64,000 nucleotides of DNA from contig CAWFGX010000001.1 of the NCBI GenBank assembly GCA_963815375.1, positions 2,108,001 through 2,172,000 of the forward strand, in the 5' to 3' direction. Numbering within the stretch: position 1 is the stretch's first letter; the number at the start of each line of letters is the position of its first letter. The notes under the pieces were generated by a model. That model had not been told where the DNA came from. It was given only the letters and a program-made list of their open reading frames with translations, and did not search any database. This DNA comes from JASHPR01 sp963815375 (GTDB taxonomy: Bacteria; Actinomycetota; Actinomycetes; Streptosporangiales; Streptosporangiaceae). A program made the position numbers and the translations under genes. Below are positions 59,784 to 64,000 of this stretch, piece by piece.

Positions 59784-61682
59784 ATGGCACGAGCAGTCGG
59801 AATCGATCTTGGGACAACCAACTCGGTCATCGCGGTGACCGAGGCCGGGCAGCCAACCGTCATCCCGAACGCCGAGGGGTCGCGGACCACGCCGTCGGTG
59901 GTGGCGTACACCGACCAAGGTGAGCGGCTGGTGGGACAGCTCGCGCGCCGGCAGGCGATCCTGAACCCGAAGGGCACGATCTACTCGGCGAAGCGGTTCA
60001 TCGGCCGCCGCTACGACGAGGTGACCAGCGAGCTCAACGCGGTCTCCTACGACGTCGTGGCGGGGCCAAACGGAGCGGTACGGTTCGAGATCCGCGGCAA
60101 GCAGTACGCGCCGGAGGAGATATCGGCCCAGGTGCTGCGCAAGCTCACCGATGACGCCTCGAAGTTCCTCGGCGAGAAGGTGACCGAGGCGGTCATCACG
60201 GTCCCCGCCTACTTCAACGACGCCCAGCGGCAGGCGACCAAGGACGCCGGCCGGATCGCCGGGCTTGAAGTGCTGCGGATCGTCAACGAGCCAACAGCCG
60301 CCGCGCTGGCCTACGGCCTGGATAAGAAGCAGAACGAGACCGTGCTGGTATTCGACCTGGGCGGCGGCACATTCGACGTGTCCATCCTGGACATCAGCGA
60401 GGGCGTGATCGAGGTGCGTGCCACCTCAGGTGACACCCACCTTGGCGGCGACGACTTCGACCGCCGGATCGTGGACCACCTGGCCGATGAGTTCCAGCGG
60501 GACAACGGGATCGACCTGCGCCGTGACCCGCAGGCGCTGCAGCGGCTGTTCGAGGCGGCGGAGAAGGCCAAGGTCGAGCTGTCCGCGGTCACCCAGACCA
60601 CGATCAGCCTGCCCTTCATCACCGCTGATGCCTCCGGGCCGAAGCACCTCAACACCACGCTGATGCGCTCAACCTTCGACCAGCTCACCGCCGACCTAGT
60701 CGAACGCACGGCGGAACCGGTGAAGCAGGCGATGGCTGACGCGAAGCTCACCGATGCCGACATCGACGAGGTGATCCTGGTTGGCGGAGCGACCCGCACT
60801 CCCTCGGTGCAGGCCGAGGTCCGCCGGCTGACCGGCGGCAAGGACCCCAACATGACCGTCAATCCGGACGAGGTGGTCGCCGTTGGCGCCGCGATCCAGG
60901 CGTCGGTGCTCAAGGGCGAGATGCGGGACGTCGTGCTGCTGGACGTCACGCCGCTGTCGCTGGGCATCGAGACGCTGGGCGGCGTGATGACCAAGGTCAT
61001 CGAGCGCAATACCACGATCCCGACCCGGCGCACCGAGGTGTTCTCCACGGCAGAGGACAACCAGGGCGCGGTCGACGTCGTGATCTTGCAGGGCGAGCGG
61101 GAACGGGCAGGCGACAACCGCGTGCTGGGCCGGTTCCGGCTGGAGGGCGTCAGGCCCGCCCCGCGGGGAGAACCGCAGATCGAGGTGACGTTCGACATCG
61201 ACGCCAATGGCATCCTGAACGTCTCAGCGCGGGACAAGGACACCAGCGCCGAGCAGCGGATCACGATCAGCGAGAGCTCGAACCTGGACAAGGCCGAGGT
61301 GGACCGGATGGTCACCGACGCTGAGCGCAACCGCGGCGAGGACCAGCGCCTGCGCGAGGTGACCGATGCCCGTAACGAGGTCGACTCAGCCGCCTACCAG
61401 GTTGAACGCCGCCTGCGGGAACTCGGCGACGGCGTCGCTGTCCACGAGAAGGCGCGCGCGGAGCAGCTCGTCGGGGACGCGAGGGAAGTGATCAGGCAAG
61501 AGGCTCCGCTGGACCGGCTCCGGTCGCTGACCAGCGAGCTGCAGCAGGTCTACCACAGCCTGGGCAGCGCGGGCCCGGCGGGACAGGAGCCAGGCGGTGG
61601 CCAGGGCACCGGCGGGACAGGCGGCGACAGCAGCGGAGGCGACGATGACGTCATCGACGCCGAGTACACCACCCGGCAGTGA
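59784..61682 (+). CDS. dnaK: Hsp70 chaperone DnaK
   Basis: 632 residues from the ATG at 59784 with GGGGAGAG upstream. The nucleotide-binding domain shows GIDLGTTNSVIAV, VPAYFNDAQRQATKDAG, VFDLGGGTFDVSIL and ILVGGATRTP. The substrate-binding domain starts near 395 (DVTPLSLGIETLGG), and the tail is Gly/Asp-rich, ending DVIDAEY. It heads a tightly packed operon with GrpE, a CbpA-type J protein, CbpM and ClpB. The 221-bp upstream gap holds no visible HAIR (HspR) repeat, unlike the classical actinobacterial dnaK operon, so this may be a second, differently controlled copy. Confidence 0.97.
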   Translation: MARAVGIDLGTTNSVIAVTEAGQPTVIPNAEGSRTTPSVVAYTDQGERLVGQLARRQAILNPKGTIYSAKRFIGRRYDEVTSELNAVSYDVVAGPNGAVRFEIRGKQYAPEEISAQVLRKLTDDASKFLGEKVTEAVITVPAYFNDAQRQATKDAGRIAGLEVLRIVNEPTAAALAYGLDKKQNETVLVFDLGGGTFDVSILDISEGVIEVRATSGDTHLGGDDFDRRIVDHLADEFQRDNGIDLRRDPQALQRLFEAAEKAKVELSAVTQTTISLPFITADASGPKHLNTTLMRSTFDQLTADLVERTAEPVKQAMADAKLTDADIDEVILVGGATRTPSVQAEVRRLTGGKDPNMTVNPDEVVAVGAAIQASVLKGEMRDVVLLDVTPLSLGIETLGGVMTKVIERNTTIPTRRTEVFSTAEDNQGAVDVVILQGERERAGDNRVLGRFRLEGVRPAPRGEPQIEVTFDIDANGILNVSARDKDTSAEQRITISESSNLDKAEVDRMVTDAERNRGEDQRLREVTDARNEVDSAAYQVERRLRELGDGVAVHEKARAEQLVGDAREVIRQEAPLDRLRSLTSELQQVYHSLGSAGPAGQEPGGGQGTGGTGGDSSGGDDDVIDAEYTTRQ

Positions 61683-62235
61683 GCGGAGCCGGCCAGGCAA
61701 CGAGGCCGCCGGCAACGGCAATGGCCAGCCTGCAGTGACGCCTGAGGACCGGCCCGGCGGCCAGCCGGCCGGGGATGAGGACAGCGCCGCGACCATCGCC
61801 GACCTCCGGGCGCAGATCGGCGACCTGGACCAGCAGCGGCGGCGGGCGCTCGCGGACGCGGAGAACCTCCGCAAGCGGTTCGCCCGGGACATCGCGTCGA
61901 TCCGGGAGGACGAGCAGGCAGCGGCGGCTCGGCGGTGGCTGACAGTCGTGGACAATCTGGACCGGGCACTGGAGCACGCGCAGGCGGACCCGGCCAGCAT
62001 CGTGGACGGCGTGCAGGCAGTCCGCGACCAGGCGGTGCGGGTACTGGCCGAGCTCGGTTTCCCGCGCCGCGACGACACCGGCGAGGCCTTCGACCCGGCA
62101 CGGCATCAGGCGATCGGGTCGGTACCGGGCACCGACGCACCGCCAGGCACCGTGGTCCACGTGATCCAGCCCGGGTACGGGTCCGGCGATCATCAGCTGC
62201 GGCCAGCCCAGGTGGTCGTCGCGGGAGAGCCCTGA
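61645..62235 (+). CDS. grpE: Nucleotide exchange factor GrpE
   Basis: 196 residues from the ATG at 61645, which has GGAGG six bases upstream and overlaps dnaK by 38 bases. A disordered N terminus (~45 residues) precedes the long helix (IADLRAQIGDLDQQRRR, ADAENLRKRFARDI). The beta domain has LAELGFPRRDDTGEAFDP, HQAIGSVPG and HVIQPGYGSGDHQLRPAQVVV. It exchanges ADP on DnaK. Its stop overlaps the J-protein start as TGATG. Confidence 0.93.
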   Translation: MTSSTPSTPPGSERSRPGNEAAGNGNGQPAVTPEDRPGGQPAGDEDSAATIADLRAQIGDLDQQRRRALADAENLRKRFARDIASIREDEQAAAARRWLTVVDNLDRALEHAQADPASIVDGVQAVRDQAVRVLAELGFPRRDDTGEAFDPARHQAIGSVPGTDAPPGTVVHVIQPGYGSGDHQLRPAQVVVAGEP

Positions 62236-63143
62236 TGGCGGACGGCCAGGATTTCTACGACGTGCTGGGCGTGAGCAGGAATGCCAGCCAGGAAGACATT
62301 CAGCAGGCGTACCGGAAGCTTGCCCGCGAGTACCACCCCGACCTGAACAAGGACCCCGGCGCTGAGGAGCGGTTCAAGGACGTCTCTGAGGCCTACTCGG
62401 TGCTGTCAGACCCCGACACGCGCAAGCGGTACGACGCGTTCGGCCCCAGCTTCCGGCAGGTTCCCGATGACGTAGACCCGGACACGTGGCGCCGCGCGAC
62501 CAGTGGGGCAGGCCGGGCCCAGGGACCGGGCTTTGACTCCGGGTTCGGCGGCGGGGTCGACCTGGATGACCTGCTCGGCGGGCTGTTCGGCGGCCGTACA
62601 CGCGGCTTCGGGCGGTTCCCGGGCGCCGATCACGAGGCGGAGGTCGACGTCACCGTCGAGGAAGCGTTCCGGGGCGGCCAGCGCAGCGTGTCGCTCGGCA
62701 CCCGGACTCTGGACGTCACGATCCCGGCCGGGGTCACCGACGGCACCAGGATCCGGCTGGCCGGGCAGGGCGGCCAGGGCAGCGGCGGGGCCCCGCCCGG
62801 GGACCTCTACCTGGTCGTCCGGATCGCCCCGCACCGGCGGTACCGGGTTGACGGCCGCGACATCTACATGGACCTTCCGCTGTCCCCGTGGGAGGCGGCG
62901 CTGGGCACCTCGGTGGCCGTCGACTTGCCTGACGGCGAGGCCAAGGTGAACGTCCCGGGCGGCACCTCCAGCGGCCGGCGGCTGCGGCTGCGCGGCCGGG
63001 GGCTCCCTAATCCCCGCGGCACTCCGGGTGATCTGTACGCGGTGGCCGTGATCAGGGTGCCGCACAGCCTGTCGCACTCCGAGCGCCAGCTGTTCGAGCA
63101 GCTTGCAGCGGAATCCCGTTTCGACCCGAGGAGGCAGCGGTGA
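62235..63143 (+). CDS. cbpA: DnaJ-like co-chaperone without zinc finger (CbpA type)
   Basis: 302 residues. The J domain at 6-72 carries the HPD motif in REYHPDLNKDPG. A Gly/Phe-rich linker follows, and then directly the C-terminal substrate-binding domains (VDVTVEEAFRGGQRSV, DLYLVVRIAPH, LPLSPWEAALGTSVAV). The four CxxCxGxG repeats of DnaJ are absent, which marks the CbpA class. It stimulates DnaK. Its regulator CbpM is encoded next, overlapping as GTGA. Confidence 0.93.
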   Translation: MADGQDFYDVLGVSRNASQEDIQQAYRKLAREYHPDLNKDPGAEERFKDVSEAYSVLSDPDTRKRYDAFGPSFRQVPDDVDPDTWRRATSGAGRAQGPGFDSGFGGGVDLDDLLGGLFGGRTRGFGRFPGADHEAEVDVTVEEAFRGGQRSVSLGTRTLDVTIPAGVTDGTRIRLAGQGGQGSGGAPPGDLYLVVRIAPHRRYRVDGRDIYMDLPLSPWEAALGTSVAVDLPDGEAKVNVPGGTSSGRRLRLRGRGLPNPRGTPGDLYAVAVIRVPHSLSHSERQLFEQLAAESRFDPRRQR

Positions 63144-63460
63144 GCTACCCGCTGACCCGCCCGGCCCGCCTGGACACCGAAACGTTCGCGCGGGCCACGG
63201 GCCTGCATCCGGACCTGGTGCGCCGCCTTGCTGCGGCCGGGGTGCTGGACGCACGGCGCGATGCGGCCGGGGCACTGTGGTTCTCCCCTGCGCAGCTCAC
63301 GGCCGTCGGCCGGATCCAGCGGCTGCGCGCCGCGTTCGCACTGAACTACGCGGCCCTGGGCCTGGTCATGGACCTGCTGGACCGGATCGAGGTGCTAGAG
63401 GCCGCTCAGAGGGGGCGGCCCGGCCAGGGAGGAGGCCCGCGGTGGACCCCAGCCGCCTGA
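63140..63460 (+). CDS. cbpM: CbpM-like MerR-fold chaperone modulator
   Basis: 106 residues from a GTG at 63140 with GAGGAGG upstream. It starts with a MerR-like fold (DTETFARATGLHPDLVRRLAAAGVL, split by a turn), then a helix pair ending ALNYAALGLVMDLLDRIEVLE, the typical CbpM end. CbpM binds the J domain of CbpA and blocks its action on DnaK in Escherichia coli (established). An HspR-like DNA-binding role is less likely because the coiled-coil repressor tail is absent. Confidence 0.85.
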   Translation: MSYPLTRPARLDTETFARATGLHPDLVRRLAAAGVLDARRDAAGALWFSPAQLTAVGRIQRLRAAFALNYAALGLVMDLLDRIEVLEAAQRGRPGQGGGPRWTPAA

Positions 63461-64000
63461 CCCAGAAGTCGTCCGAAGCCCTGCAGGACGCGCAGACCAA
63501 GGCGCTGCGCTACGGGCATACCGAGGCCGACGGCGAGCACCTGCTGCAGGCGCTGCTGGACCAGCCTGATGGCCTGGTGCCGAACCTGCTGGAGGCCGCA
63601 GGGGCCGATCCGGCCCGGCTGCGCGCGGATGTCGACGCCGAGCTGTCCAAGCGCCCGCGGGTCAGCGGCCCGGGTGCGGCTCCCGGTCAGGTGTTCGTCT
63701 CGCAGCGCCTGTCCCGGGTGCTCGACGCGGCCGAACGGGAGGCCAGCCGGCTCAAGGACGACTATGTCTCTGTCGAGCACCTGGCGATGGCGCTGCTGGA
63801 CGAAGGCCCGCAGGCACCGGCCTGGCTGCTCCGGGACGAAGGTCTTACCAGGGACAAGTTCCTGCAGGCGCTGACAGCGGTACGCGGCAACCAGCGGGTA
63901 ACGTCGGCCACGCCGGAGGGCACCTACGAGGCGCTGGCCAAGTACGGCCGCGACCTGGTCGCCGACGCCGCAGCTGGCCGGCTGGACCCGGTCATCGGCC
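63442..64000 (+). CDS. clpB: ClpB disaggregase, N-terminal part (continues beyond window)
   Basis: The frame begins at GTG 63442, with GGAGGAGG upstream, overlaps cbpM by 19 bases and runs off the end. The 186 visible residues are the Clp N domain: LTQKSSEALQDAQTKALRYG, TEADGEHLLQALLDQ, and the second repeat YVSVEHLAMALLDEG. The linker then reads ALAKYGRDLVADAAAGRLDP, the entry to the first AAA+ module. It works with DnaK/CbpA/GrpE to resolubilise aggregates. Being in the same operon as CbpA/CbpM ties it to this chaperone set. Confidence 0.93.
   Translation, partial: MDPSRLTQKSSEALQDAQTKALRYGHTEADGEHLLQALLDQPDGLVPNLLEAAGADPARLRADVDAELSKRPRVSGPGAAPGQVFVSQRLSRVLDAAEREASRLKDDYVSVEHLAMALLDEGPQAPAWLLRDEGLTRDKFLQALTAVRGNQRVTSATPEGTYEALAKYGRDLVADAAAGRLDPVIG

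Overview
The window is about 70% GC and has many GTG starts, 4-base GTGA gene overlaps, leaderless promoters, BlaI/M56, WXG-type and ECF sigma families, and a MurL/MurD2 pair. Together these point to a soil-type actinobacterium, most likely a Streptosporangiales-like lineage; that assignment is inference. It looks chromosomal. I saw no rRNA, tRNA, insertion sequence, prophage or CRISPR array.

Layout. 0-3.4 kb: a repeat-bearing membrane protein, then a DHA2 exporter divergent from a TetR regulator with paired operators. 3.4-9 kb: a large RHS polymorphic toxin with an overlapping SUKH immunity gene. 9-15 kb: an FHA-PrsW fusion, a SnoaL-like gene, a PadR/glycosidase-like pair, and an AlkZ-like/UspA pair. 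15-26.5 kb: metabolic genes and regulators (acyl-CoA ligase, RibD-like reductase, SnoaL-tailed ECF sigma factor, TetR plus hydrolase with a perfect palindrome between them, UppP, BlaI/M56, AraC/VOC, Gfo/Idh/MocA, a broken response regulator, a CDF metal transporter). 26.5-36.2 kb: secreted GH76, an MBL-fold protein, and an exopolysaccharide-type operon (frameshifted HlyD-like adaptor, GT2 synthase, lipoprotein) divergent from CapA. 36.5-43.2 kb: VOC protein, secreted CE1-CBM2 esterase, 77-bp tandem hairpin repeats, dienelactone hydrolase/XRE pair, DGPF/ECF42 pair, GH26 lipoprotein. 43.5-52.5 kb: a 1080-residue membrane-anchored DUF1023 hydrolase with a long Thr/Pro repeat, a LOG protein, and three tandem paralogues in which an ECF sigma factor is fused to its own zinc-type anti-sigma domain, a transmembrane helix and an exported tail. 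52.6-55.3 kb: MurL and MurD2, the alternative D-glutamate route of peptidoglycan synthesis. 55.3-59.6 kb: FAD oxidase, TerC, an EamA transporter and a PIG-L-like protein that has lost its metal ligands. 59.8-64 kb: a chaperone operon dnaK-grpE-cbpA-cbpM-clpB that runs off the window.

Themes. Envelope biology dominates: MurL/MurD2, UppP, M56/BlaI, CapA, exopolysaccharide synthase, membrane sigma factors and secreted glycan hydrolases. Regulation is unusually readable: several regulators have a TANNNT -10 box exactly 6 nt before the start codon, so their mRNAs are probably leaderless, and palindromic operators overlap those promoters. The most unusual items are the sigma/anti-sigma fusion triplet with its conserved upstream palindromes, a 43-bp inverted-repeat element present twice about 11 kb apart, and the 77-bp hairpin repeat with a related hairpin inside a regulator gene.
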